DNA from: JAICKM01 sp050998805
GTDB lineage: Bacteria > Chloroflexota > Chloroflexia > QHBQ01 > JAICKM01
DNA length: 64,000 nt
Direction of reading: 5' to 3'
Assembly (NCBI GenBank): GCA_050998805.1
Contig: JBPCPV010000027.1
Coordinates: 1-64,000 of the forward strand
This document shows, piece after piece, positions 27,086-35,088 of the stretch. A model generated the notes under the pieces. It ran no database searches. It worked only from the letters and a program-made list of their open reading frames with translations, and had not been told where the DNA came from. Positions within the stretch are counted from its first letter, which is position 1. Every line of letters starts with the position of its first letter. A program made the position numbers and the translations under genes.

Positions 27086-28275
27086 ACCGTTGCACTCGTC
27101 GAGCTAGAAGTCGTTGTCGGGAAGTCGCCCATCGGCGGGGCGGCAAGGATGCCCTTCACCTGGTTGACGAACGGATCGTAGGCCGAGGTGTCCTGGCCGG
27201 CTTTGCGCTTTCGGTAGTAGTCTCTGAGGATGTCGCCCTGCTGCTCGGTGTTGAAATCGGTGAACCGCTTGCCGGTCGCGGCGGCACGGCGCAGCCCTTC
27301 CTCCCCTCCGTAATCGTAGGCCGACGCGCCGTGCAGCGCCACAAAGAGCTTCTCGAGGACCGATATGCCGTGCTGGTACTGCCAGGCGTGCGTCAGTTCG
27401 TGGATCAGCCAGGGCATGAAGTCCTCGAACGGCAGGGAGAACGTGCCCGGCGGGAAGTAGATCGTGTCGAATGGTGTGCGGGCGTTCGCACCGATGCCCA
27501 TCAGAGGGGCCTCGCAGATCTTGACCGCGCTGAGGTCAAGGCTGTTCCCGAAGACGAGACGGGCCTCTGTCTGCTCCCGTCCGGTCAGCTGCCGCTTGTC
27601 GGCGGACACAGCATCCCCGGCGACGGCACCCGCGACCCCGCCGAGCAGCCCGCCTACGAGCGCGCCGACAGGCCCGCCGACCAGGAAGCCGAGGGCAGCC
27701 CCTCCGATCGCCCCGAGCACCCCGCCTGCGATGTCCCCGAAGAGTGACCGGCTGACCTTGACGCCGTCGGGCTGCACCGCGACCTTCGGCGTGGGCCGCC
27801 CACTGCTGACTGCCGAAGCCACGCTGTCTGCCTCGCGCTCCGCCGTGCTGCCGGCAGGCTCGAGCGACATGGGTTGGAGGTCGGCACTGCCGTTGCCCTG
27901 TTGCACCACATGCGTCAACTCGTGGGCGAGCAGCTTCTGCCCATCGGGACTGCCGGGAGCGAACTGTCCCTCGCCGAAGACAACCTCCGGCCCCACGGTA
28001 TAGGCCCGTGCGCCTATGGCCCGCGCCGATTCGGCCGCCCGGCTGTCGGTATGAACCCGCACGCCGCTGAAGTCGTGCCCGAAGCGCGGCTCCATCGCGG
28101 CGCGGGTCGCCGGATCGAGCGGCCTGCCCGACGTATTCAGCGCCTCATGCACAGATTGCGGCACCTCGCTCGTCGGCAGCGGGTTGACGGCGGCGCGCTG
28201 GACCAGGCCGCCGCGTTTGGGAGGCGCGACCGCCGGCTGCGCTGTTGTTCGCTCTGCTCGCTTGTGTCTGTTCAT
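27082..28275 (-). CDS. DUF4157 effector candidate with glycine-zipper and second HELTH metallopeptidase-like domain
   Basis: With the ATG at 28275 the product has 397 residues; a TTG at 28317 overlapping the upstream stop codon would add 14. Residues about 40-126 are the DUF4157 core (HELTHVVQ, HELTH 118-122), without the N-terminal Cys motif of its neighbours. Residues about 178-222 are an almost uninterrupted Gly/Ala/Val zipper that could insert in a membrane. Residues 229-300 (RQLTGREQTEARLVFGNSLDLSAVKI, then WLIHELTHAWQYQ with HELTH 292-296) resemble a domain I associate with Rhs- and VgrG-linked antibacterial effectors. The short tail is Ser/Thr rich. This combination suggests membrane passage followed by a zinc-dependent activity, but neither is proven. 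Confidence 0.75.
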   Translation of the reverse strand: MNRHKRAERTTAQPAVAPPKRGGLVQRAAVNPLPTSEVPQSVHEALNTSGRPLDPATRAAMEPRFGHDFSGVRVHTDSRAAESARAIGARAYTVGPEVVFGEGQFAPGSPDGQKLLAHELTHVVQQGNGSADLQPMSLEPAGSTAEREADSVASAVSSGRPTPKVAVQPDGVKVSRSLFGDIAGGVLGAIGGAALGFLVGGPVGALVGGLLGGVAGAVAGDAVSADKRQLTGREQTEARLVFGNSLDLSAVKICEAPLMGIGANARTPFDTIYFPPGTFSLPFEDFMPWLIHELTHAWQYQHGISVLEKLFVALHGASAYDYGGEEGLRRAAATGKRFTDFNTEQQGDILRDYYRKRKAGQDTSAYDPFVNQVKGILAAPPMGDFPTTTSSSTSATV

Positions 28276-28313
28276 AGTCTGCTTAATCTCACGGCCAGGG
28301 CACCTCCGGCCCG

Positions 28314-30209
28314 TCAAAACGGTGTGATGTTGATAAGGATGTTGTTCAGTTTTGCACTTTCGATTGCTTCAGCGACACCTTGCAGTTGCGCGGCAGTCGG
28401 TTTGCCGGGGCCGATCCAAATATTCAGCATTTTATCTTTCAACGATCTGACCTCAATACCTTCCAGTTTATAAGCCTCGAATTCGTACAACTGAGTGATG
28501 TGCTTCAAGATAGTTCCGCGCATTCCCGCAGCAGTTTGGACCACTTTTCCGCGCAAATCGAGCGATTTCTCGCTGATGCCCATTGCATCCTCGATTAGTT
28601 CGCCGATCCGTTTGCCGCTCGCATCGCGAAGGACAGTGGTCTTGCCGCCGCTGACAAAATCGATTCCCTTGAAGTTCTTGGGCATTCGCCTAATCTGCCC
28701 TAAGGTTCTATATAGTTTACCTATTGCATTCTCGATGCTCAGGCCACGCTTGTCCGTCGGTAAGTCCCAGTGAGCCTTCGGCTCTGCAGGCTTGGAGGCG
28801 GCAGTTTGAGCTGTTTCCTTCGTTGCGTCCTTTGAACCAGTCGTCGCTGTATCCTTAGCGCCGGTCGTCGCTGTATCCTTGGCGGCGGTCTCCGCCACAT
28901 CCTTTGTGGCTGCTTCGGCGGCGACCTTACCCACCTCGTCGCCACCCGACTTGAGAACCTCGCGTTTCAAGACGCTAGTTGCGGCATTCTCCACTACGTC
29001 CTTGGTCGCCGCTTTGCTACCGGCTTTAAGAGCCGTTTGTGCGGCGGCATCAACTCCAGCCTTTGCAACATCTTCAGCACCAACTTTTACCGCTTCTTTC
29101 GCGACCACTTTCCCGACACCTTTGGCAGCACTTCTGAGCGCCAGCTTTCCGGCAGTCGCCACCAGTGAGCCGACCAGTTCGAACGGAATGAGATCGATCG
29201 GGCTGATCGCATCGCTTTCGATAGGGATCTCTCCGATCGATGTGCCATGACCCTCGATATCGACAACCCACGTTAGGCCACCGCTATTGTATAGATAGCC
29301 GATGACCTGGCCGGTTTGCGGATCACGTATACGCCGGTAACCTGCCTTTTGTGCCTGGGCTTCAAAAGGGGTGCGTGGGGGAGGGAGTAACTCGCCCATT
29401 GGCGTCGGTTTCGGCTTGACTGTGGCTGAAGAAGCAACTGGGTTAAGAGCTTGCTCGCCAAGTTGGATGCTCGACAGTGTCGTGAGCATTTGCTCAAGGT
29501 CTGCCCGCCGCGTGTCTGATCTGTTTGCCGCATCCTTGAGCCAGCGATTTATCTCGTCTATTTCTTGGGCGCGTGCTTCAGGGGACATTTGCCTGGGGTT
29601 CAGCGTTTGCGTGATAGAAAGCGGTGATCGTGCGATACCCCACGCGCCGGCTTCATGAACCTGGATGCGTGTGTCCCCGGAGCTAAAGGCACCTGCCGCC
29701 CGTTCGGCGTCCCGTTCGAACCTGTCACCCGGCAAAGGAGAGGGCTGCCTTGTGCCACCGCGACTCTGCTGGATGACATGTGCGAGTTCATGCGCTAACA
29801 GCTTTTCGCCTCCGTACTGCCCCGCGCCAAATACCACATCCGGCCCCACCGTATACGCGCGGGCGTTCACCGCTGCTGCCGACTGCGCCGCCCGCCCATC
29901 GGTGTGGACGCGCACGCCGCTGAAATCGTGGCCGAAGCGCGGCTCCATGAAGGCGCGTGTAGAGGCGTCCAACGGCTGCCCCGGTGAGCGCAGCACATCT
30001 TGGACGATGGGCGGCACTTCGGGTGCGGGGCCGGGATGGACGGCTGCTCGTTGCAGCGTGCCCTCGCGCTTCTTGCGACACTCAGCGCACTCGCCGCCGC
30101 TGCCGGAGTGGTTCCCGCAGGCGCAGGCGCGTTTCAGAAGCCCGACCGGCAACCGACTGATAGCCGGAGTCGGTGCAGTCTGTAGTTGTGCCGGTGCCCT
30201 GTCTACCAT
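28314..30209 (-). CDS. DUF4157 effector candidate with CdiA-EC869-like nuclease C-terminus
   Basis: This 631-residue protein has the Cys motif (CACG...CAEC, 29-44), the DUF4157 core (residues about 65-147, HELAH 140-144), a middle region of unknown fold, and an Ala/Lys/Thr-rich repetitive stretch (about 360-475, with repeats such as AAKDTATTGAKDTATTGSKD). The C-terminus contains RGLSIENAIGKLYRTLG, NFKGIDFVSGGKT and ISEKSLDLRGK. That E...D...(S)EKS-D spacing is reminiscent of the PD-(D/E)xK endonuclease toxin of CdiA EC869. I therefore predict a DNase or RNase toxin at the C-terminus. No adjacent immunity gene is visible. The start has a GGGAG ribosome binding site and lies 11 nt from the upstream effector gene. 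Confidence 0.75.
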   Translation of the reverse strand: MVDRAPAQLQTAPTPAISRLPVGLLKRACACGNHSGSGGECAECRKKREGTLQRAAVHPGPAPEVPPIVQDVLRSPGQPLDASTRAFMEPRFGHDFSGVRVHTDGRAAQSAAAVNARAYTVGPDVVFGAGQYGGEKLLAHELAHVIQQSRGGTRQPSPLPGDRFERDAERAAGAFSSGDTRIQVHEAGAWGIARSPLSITQTLNPRQMSPEARAQEIDEINRWLKDAANRSDTRRADLEQMLTTLSSIQLGEQALNPVASSATVKPKPTPMGELLPPPRTPFEAQAQKAGYRRIRDPQTGQVIGYLYNSGGLTWVVDIEGHGTSIGEIPIESDAISPIDLIPFELVGSLVATAGKLALRSAAKGVGKVVAKEAVKVGAEDVAKAGVDAAAQTALKAGSKAATKDVVENAATSVLKREVLKSGGDEVGKVAAEAATKDVAETAAKDTATTGAKDTATTGSKDATKETAQTAASKPAEPKAHWDLPTDKRGLSIENAIGKLYRTLGQIRRMPKNFKGIDFVSGGKTTVLRDASGKRIGELIEDAMGISEKSLDLRGKVVQTAAGMRGTILKHITQLYEFEAYKLEGIEVRSLKDKMLNIWIGPGKPTAAQLQGVAEAIESAKLNNILINITPF

Positions 30210-30220
30210 TCTCTAACTCC

Positions 30221-31543
30221 CTATGGGTTCACCGCGTGGATGAGCAGACCGAACGTGATCGGCGTCCAACCGAAGGTGACGTTCCCACTTTTATCGCTGA
30301 CCATGCTGCCTCCAGTGCTCAAGAAAATCGAAAAGTGCGGGTTGAGAGAGTGTATCTCGGCCTGTGCGCCGATTCCCGCCGTGAAGTTGCCCCTGCTGTC
30401 GAAACCCAAACCCATTTGCGCTACAGCCAGCTCGATGAGGTCGCGCCCGTGCTGCTGGAAATGAAGGTTCAGCCCACTCAGCGCCACGCTCGCGGCGACC
30501 ACACCCATACTAGACGGTTTGAGCGACAGGCCGAGGTTAAATGTCGGCTCGTGCAAGATGTCGATCGGCACCGCTCCCACCTGGAAGCGCGCCCCGTTCA
30601 TGCCACGGGCCACAGCCGAGATCTGCAAGTTCAGGGTCGTGTCGCCGCTGAAATCGAGGCCAAATTGGGTATCCTGGTTGGGCAACGGGGTGATCAGGCG
30701 GCGCGGGGCGGGTTGCCCCTGGGGAGCAGGTGTCGGTGCTGCCGCTCCGGTGACGGCGGGCGCGGGTGCCGAACTGTTCAGCGTGACGTTCGGCGGCAAC
30801 GGCTGCTGGGCGAGGTTCCACGCCTGGCTCGCCGTCACTGACCGAGGCGGCGGCACCGGGGCAGTCACCTGCACCTGCCTGCTGCCTTGACCGTACTTTA
30901 TCTCTGCGTCCGACGGCCCAACCCTCTGCCCCGACTCGTCAACTCCACCGGCCGGCAACCCTCGCGTCCTGCGGAAATCCTCGATCAGGGGTCGGTGCAT
31001 GGGGTCGTCTTCCGAGCGGTCCATCTTCTGTAGCTGTGTCGGTACGTGAGCTACGGTGTGCCCGATATGTTCTCCAAAGGAACGGGCTGCCTGATCTGCT
31101 TCTCGCTCAGCGCGGCCGCCGGAGGGTCCAATCGTGAAGGCGGCGGGCGGAGGCTGCACCGTAGCCTGCTGCACCACATGCGTCAGTTCGTGGGCCAGCA
31201 GCTGCCGCCCCGCCCGCGTTCCGGGAGCATACTGCCCCGCGCCAAACACCACATCGCGCCCTACAGTGTACGCCAGTGCGTTCACGGCTCCCGCCGACTG
31301 CGTTGCCCGGCCGTCAGTATGCACCCGCACGCCGCTGAAGTCGTGCCCGAAGCGCGGCTCCATGAAGGCGCGCGTCCCGGCATCCAACGGCTGCCCAGGA
31401 GAGCGCAGCACATCGTGGACAATGGGCGGAACTTCGGGTGCGGGGCCGGGATGGACGGCGGCGCGCTGGAGGATACCCGCTCGCGACGGTGTAAGGAGCA
31501 CAGCGGCAGGTTTTGGTTGGGCGGTCAGGTTTGGATCGTTCAT
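30221..31543 (-). CDS. DUF4157 effector candidate with beta-rich C-terminus
   Basis: The ATG at 31543, preceded by AGGAAGG, gives 440 residues; the longer frame from 31612 overlaps the upstream gene and lacks a ribosome binding site. Residues about 25-126 are the DUF4157 core (HELTH 118-122), without the Cys motif. A Pro/Ala/Gln-rich linker (about 195-290) leads to a C-terminal 150-residue region of regularly spaced amphipathic strands (TTLNLQISAVARGMNGARFQ, FNLGLSLKPSSMGVVAASVA, FGWTPITFGLLIHAVNP). It could be a pore-forming or beta-barrel-like module. I cannot name the family. Confidence 0.72.
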   Translation of the reverse strand: MNDPNLTAQPKPAAVLLTPSRAGILQRAAVHPGPAPEVPPIVHDVLRSPGQPLDAGTRAFMEPRFGHDFSGVRVHTDGRATQSAGAVNALAYTVGRDVVFGAGQYAPGTRAGRQLLAHELTHVVQQATVQPPPAAFTIGPSGGRAEREADQAARSFGEHIGHTVAHVPTQLQKMDRSEDDPMHRPLIEDFRRTRGLPAGGVDESGQRVGPSDAEIKYGQGSRQVQVTAPVPPPRSVTASQAWNLAQQPLPPNVTLNSSAPAPAVTGAAAPTPAPQGQPAPRRLITPLPNQDTQFGLDFSGDTTLNLQISAVARGMNGARFQVGAVPIDILHEPTFNLGLSLKPSSMGVVAASVALSGLNLHFQQHGRDLIELAVAQMGLGFDSRGNFTAGIGAQAEIHSLNPHFSIFLSTGGSMVSDKSGNVTFGWTPITFGLLIHAVNP

Positions 31544-31550
31544 GGCCTTC

Positions 31551-32798
31551 CTACACGGTTCTTGTCGACCCCTCGCCTCTTGGCGGGGTCGGGAAGTCAC
31601 CGCGTGGCGCAACTAATGAGCGCACCGCGTTACAGAAAGTCAGCGTTACGCCATTGCCTGTGCAAGCTGTGATCGCACCGTTGGTAGCGTTATGATCGCT
31701 CAAGCCGCTGCCCAGGTGCCAGAGTTCGTGGGCAATGCGGCTACAGTTGGTATTAGGCGTGGTCGTTTGGTTGATAGCCAGCATGAAATAACTGCGGCCG
31801 CTATAGGCAGCGTCGAAGCGGCGATCCACCGTGACCCCGCCGCCGCTCAACGGAATATCGTCTACCACCAGCATGGGGATGCCATGTGAGCCGGAGAAAG
31901 TGGTGCCCGTGCCGACTGCTTGCTCATCCGGGGTAAAATGCCACTCTGCGGCGGGATTGCCCGCGTATGCGGGTCCGGTGGACGAACCAGGAAGCAGCGA
32001 CCAATTGAAGTCAAACTTGAGGTTGATACAGCAGTTCCGCAGAACAGCCTTAGCCGCGTCAATTTCGGCACGAAGTTTCCCCATCGCGTCTACGGTAGCA
32101 CGGCGGCGGAAAAACGCGGTAACCCACATCTCTCGGTCACCGCCCTCACAAGTGGCGCAATTCCCGTCAGCGCAGGAGCGCTGTAGCATAGGTGCAGCAG
32201 CTCGGATGGTTGGTGGGCAGTCTGCCGGCCAGCTCAGGACTTGCTGCTCGACTGCTTCGGCTTCCCGTTCGCCAGCATCACCAGGCCAGCTCACCGTTAG
32301 CTTGCCCTGCATACTCGACGCATGATTGGCCTGTTGCTGCACTGTATGAGTAAGTTCGTGCGCCAGCAGCCTCCGTCCCGCGCCCGTCCCCGGCGCGAAC
32401 TGCCCCGCGCCGAAGACCACGCTTTGCCCCACTGTATACGCCAGCGCGCTCACCGCCGCTGCCGACTCTGCCGCCCGGCTGTCTGTATGCACCCGCACAT
32501 CGCTGAAGTCGTGGCCGAAGCGCGGCTCCATGAAGGCGCGTGTAGAGGCGTCCAACGGCTGCCCAGGAGAGCGCAGCACATCGTGGACGATGGGCGGCAC
32601 TTCGGGTGCGGGGCCGGGATGGACGGCTGCTCGTTGCAGCATGCCCTCGCGCTTCTTGCGGCACTCAGCGCACTCGCCGCCGCTGCCGGAGTGCTTGCCG
32701 CAGGCGCAGGCGCGCTGGAGGAGGCCGCCGCGCACGGAGGTCAGCGTGGGCGGCGCTTTCGCGGCCTCGGCTGCCGGAGCTTTCATCTGATCGCTCAT
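31551..32798 (-). CDS. DUF4157 effector candidate with HExxH protease-like C-terminus
   Basis: This 415-residue protein is the first of five effectors in transcription order. It has the Cys motif (CACG...CAEC, 31-46), the DUF4157 core (about 65-155, HELTHTVQQ with HELTH 147-151), a second Cys pair (CADGNCATC, 209-217), and a C-terminal domain with IAHELWHLGSGLSDHN (HExxH at 357-361). A Gly-rich turn and D368/H369 follow and could provide the third zinc ligand; the spacing differs slightly from canonical metzincins. The domain has several Cys residues that could form disulfides. A secreted zinc protease toxin is the likely role. Its ATG overlaps the stop of the small gene upstream by 4 nt. Confidence 0.77.
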   Translation of the reverse strand: MSDQMKAPAAEAAKAPPTLTSVRGGLLQRACACGKHSGSGGECAECRKKREGMLQRAAVHPGPAPEVPPIVHDVLRSPGQPLDASTRAFMEPRFGHDFSDVRVHTDSRAAESAAAVSALAYTVGQSVVFGAGQFAPGTGAGRRLLAHELTHTVQQQANHASSMQGKLTVSWPGDAGEREAEAVEQQVLSWPADCPPTIRAAAPMLQRSCADGNCATCEGGDREMWVTAFFRRRATVDAMGKLRAEIDAAKAVLRNCCINLKFDFNWSLLPGSSTGPAYAGNPAAEWHFTPDEQAVGTGTTFSGSHGIPMLVVDDIPLSGGGVTVDRRFDAAYSGRSYFMLAINQTTTPNTNCSRIAHELWHLGSGLSDHNATNGAITACTGNGVTLTFCNAVRSLVAPRGDFPTPPRGEGSTRTV

Positions 32799-33052
32799 CT
32801 GCCGATGCCCCCATAGACCGCGCCCGCGATGCCGGTGCCGAGGCTCGCTGGGCCGGCGTTCGGCGCGACATGCAACGGACCGGCCTCTAGCCGTGGCACC
32901 GCGCCTGCCGAGACCAGGCCGGGTGCCAGGCCGCCCTCGGCCAGCAGGCGGCCCAACTCGGCTTCGACCGCAGCCTGCACCAACGGGCCTTGCTGCCGAC
33001 CTACTGGCACCCCGTCGAGGATAAGCTCTTCGATGTGGACGTGGACGTTCAT
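32795..33052 (-). CDS. Small eCIS-associated protein
   Basis: This 85-residue protein, starting MNVHVHIEELILDGVPVGRQQ with the ATG at 33052, sits between the AAA+ ATPase and the effector array and overlaps both neighbours by 4 nt. The N-terminal 40 residues are a strand-helix pattern (HVHIEELILDG, then LVQAAVEAELGRLLAEGG), and the rest is Gly/Ala/Pro rich. The strict coupling suggests a fixed stoichiometry with the ATPase. I infer an adaptor or chaperone for loading DUF4157 proteins, but there is no catalytic motif to support a specific role. Confidence 0.7.
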   Translation of the reverse strand: MNVHVHIEELILDGVPVGRQQGPLVQAAVEAELGRLLAEGGLAPGLVSAGAVPRLEAGPLHVAPNAGPASLGTGIAGAVYGGIGR

Positions 33053-35088
33053 GCCACGACCTCCTCGTCGTCGGGCGCGGGTTCCAGCCAACGGAAGTCG
33101 GCCTCGTTGATCGGGCGCTCCAGCTTGCGGTACTCGGCGCGGGCGGCTGCCAGCACCAGATGCATCGTCACCGGCGTATCGGCTTGGGCCGCCAGAAACG
33201 CCGCATTGATCGCGATGACGTGGATGCTGCCTCCGGCGAGGTTGATCCGCGAGAGACGGTCGTAGTCGAGCGGGCCGGTCGGCGTGTCCGGCGGGAAGGC
33301 TTTTTCCCAGATCCGCTTGCGCTCGGCGGGGCCGGGGAAGCGAAAATCCACGATGAATCGGAGCCGTCGCATGAAGGCTAGGTCGAGCGCGTTCCGCATG
33401 TTGGTGGCGAGAATCGCCAGGCCCCGGTAGCTCTCCATGCGCTGCAAGAGGTAATTCACCTCGATGTTCGCGTAGCGGTCGTGGCTATCCTTGACCTCGC
33501 TGCGCTTGCCGAAGAGCGCGTCGGCCTCGTCGAAGAACAGGATCGCCCCACCGTCCTCGGCGGCATCGAACAGCCTCCGCAGGTTCTTTTCGGTCTCGCC
33601 GATATATTTGCTGACGACAGCCGACAGGTCTATCCTGTAGAGGTTCAGCCGTAGGTCGTTGGCGATCACCTCGGCTGCCATTGTCTTGCCGGTGCCGCTG
33701 TCCCCGGCGAAAAGTGCGTTGATGCCGAGGCCACGGTTCATCTTGGCGGAAAAGCCCCAGTCCTCGTAGACCCGGCTGCGCTGCCCGACCTGGTGGGCGA
33801 TCTGACGCAGCAAGTTGCGCTGCTCTGCGGGCAGCACGATGTCGTCCCAGGTCGCCTTCGGCTCGATCCGGTGCGCCAGGGCATCGAGCCGTGGGCGGAC
33901 GCCGGCCCGGCAGGTGTCCCAGAGGCGGTCGGCCAGAGGGCGAGGATCGTCGTCAGGAGGCTGATCGAGCGCGCCGCCGGCGATGCCGGAGATCGCCGTC
34001 AGATTGAGGTTGAACTGGCCGGCCAGCCTGCCGGGGTTGTCTGCGGCCTGCTCGCCGAGCGCATATGCCCAGGCAGTGAGCTGCTCGGCGGGCGTCGGCT
34101 TGGCGACATCGAGCACGATATGGGCGCGCCCGGGTCGCGGCCAGACCTCGCGGACGGCCAGGAAGCAGAGGCCGTCACTCCGTGCCAGGAAGCGGCTGAG
34201 GGGATGCGCGCCGCCGTCGGGGCCGGGTTCGGTCTCTTGAGCGTCTAGGTAGAGCGCCAGGGGCATCAGCAGGCTCTCCCTTTGCCAGAGGCGGGCGAGC
34301 GACTCGAGGTCGCCGGCCTGCCCCGGCAGCAATTCGGCAGGCAGCCGGCAGAGGTGTCGCCGGAACTGCGCGGCAGCGTGCAGCGCCACAAGCTGCTTGC
34401 TCGGGCCGTCTGTCCCAACAAGCTGCACGACAGGCAATAGCGCGCCCGGCGCTGCAGCGCGCCAGCCCTGGATAATCTGCCCCACCGCCGCCTGCTGGGA
34501 GGCCGGCAAGCCGGTCTCGCCCCCGCCGACTTCGAGCGGCACCAGCAATGGGGCGATACGGTCATCCACGTAGTTCAGCCCCTTCAGGTAGTTGACGATC
34601 CGCTCGTCGGCCCGCAGCAGGCTGGTGGTCAACGGCGTACCTGCGGGCTGGTGTATCTCGATCAGCCGCCAGTAGCGCAGGGGTCGCTCCGGGGACAACA
34701 CGTCCCAGGCCGCATTGTCGAACAGGCTGAGGGCGAGGGCGAAGGTTGGGTAAGGGCGAGTCGGGTCGTCCTGAGCGCGGGCGCAGAGCGCCGCCGTTCG
34801 CGTGTCCATCTCCATTGCCGAGCAGAGCAGCAGCAGATCGCGCTCGAAGCCGGACAACCCCAGTCGCTCGCTGAGAGCGACCAATTCCGGCGGCGACTCG
34901 GCGGCTGACTCGGCGGCCCGCATCGCGGCGGCGGCTTGAGATTCTTCGCTGCGCTCAGAATGACAGGGAAGCGCAGAATGACAGTCACCTCCACCGGCTG
35001 GGTCGCGCTGTAGACGCAGGCGCAGCCAGGCAAGAGAGGCTGCCAGATAGCGGGAGTTGTCTTCGGCGTGGCGGGTCGGCTCGCTCAA
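33049..35088 (-). CDS. AAA+ ATPase of the eCIS (Afp15/Pvc15-like)
   Basis: With a TTG start at 35088 that overlaps the TGA of the DUF4255 gene by 4 nt, the product has 679 residues. The longer frame upstream (to 35316) is the antisense-like shadow of the DUF4255 gene. The N-terminal half is the eCIS-specific region (YLAASLAWLRLRLQRD; LVALSERLGLSGFERDLLLLCSAMEMD). The C-terminal half is a classical AAA+ module: Walker A GDSGTGKT, Walker B ILFFDEADALFGKRSEV, sensor 1 ILATNMRNALD and the arginine-finger region RRLRFIVDFRFPG. Pvc15-type ATPases are thought to load or stabilise the effector-containing tube. Residues about 34-51 (CHSALPCHSERSEES) are encoded by a dispersed repeat inserted in frame. 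Confidence 0.88.
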   Translation of the reverse strand: MSEPTRHAEDNSRYLAASLAWLRLRLQRDPAGGGDCHSALPCHSERSEESQAAAAMRAAESAAESPPELVALSERLGLSGFERDLLLLCSAMEMDTRTAALCARAQDDPTRPYPTFALALSLFDNAAWDVLSPERPLRYWRLIEIHQPAGTPLTTSLLRADERIVNYLKGLNYVDDRIAPLLVPLEVGGGETGLPASQQAAVGQIIQGWRAAAPGALLPVVQLVGTDGPSKQLVALHAAAQFRRHLCRLPAELLPGQAGDLESLARLWQRESLLMPLALYLDAQETEPGPDGGAHPLSRFLARSDGLCFLAVREVWPRPGRAHIVLDVAKPTPAEQLTAWAYALGEQAADNPGRLAGQFNLNLTAISGIAGGALDQPPDDDPRPLADRLWDTCRAGVRPRLDALAHRIEPKATWDDIVLPAEQRNLLRQIAHQVGQRSRVYEDWGFSAKMNRGLGINALFAGDSGTGKTMAAEVIANDLRLNLYRIDLSAVVSKYIGETEKNLRRLFDAAEDGGAILFFDEADALFGKRSEVKDSHDRYANIEVNYLLQRMESYRGLAILATNMRNALDLAFMRRLRFIVDFRFPGPAERKRIWEKAFPPDTPTGPLDYDRLSRINLAGGSIHVIAINAAFLAAQADTPVTMHLVLAAARAEYRKLERPINEADFRWLEPAPDDEEVVA
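34939..34984. repeat. Dispersed repeat encoding CHSERSEES within the ATPase gene
   Basis: On the minus strand the segment reads TGTCATTCTGAGCGCAGCGA and continues AAGAATCT, with a second partial copy (CTGTCATTCTGCG) alongside at 34972-34984. This is a repeat unit I recognise from many unrelated bacterial genomes. It lies in a loop between two N-terminal helices of the ATPase. Confidence 0.7.
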
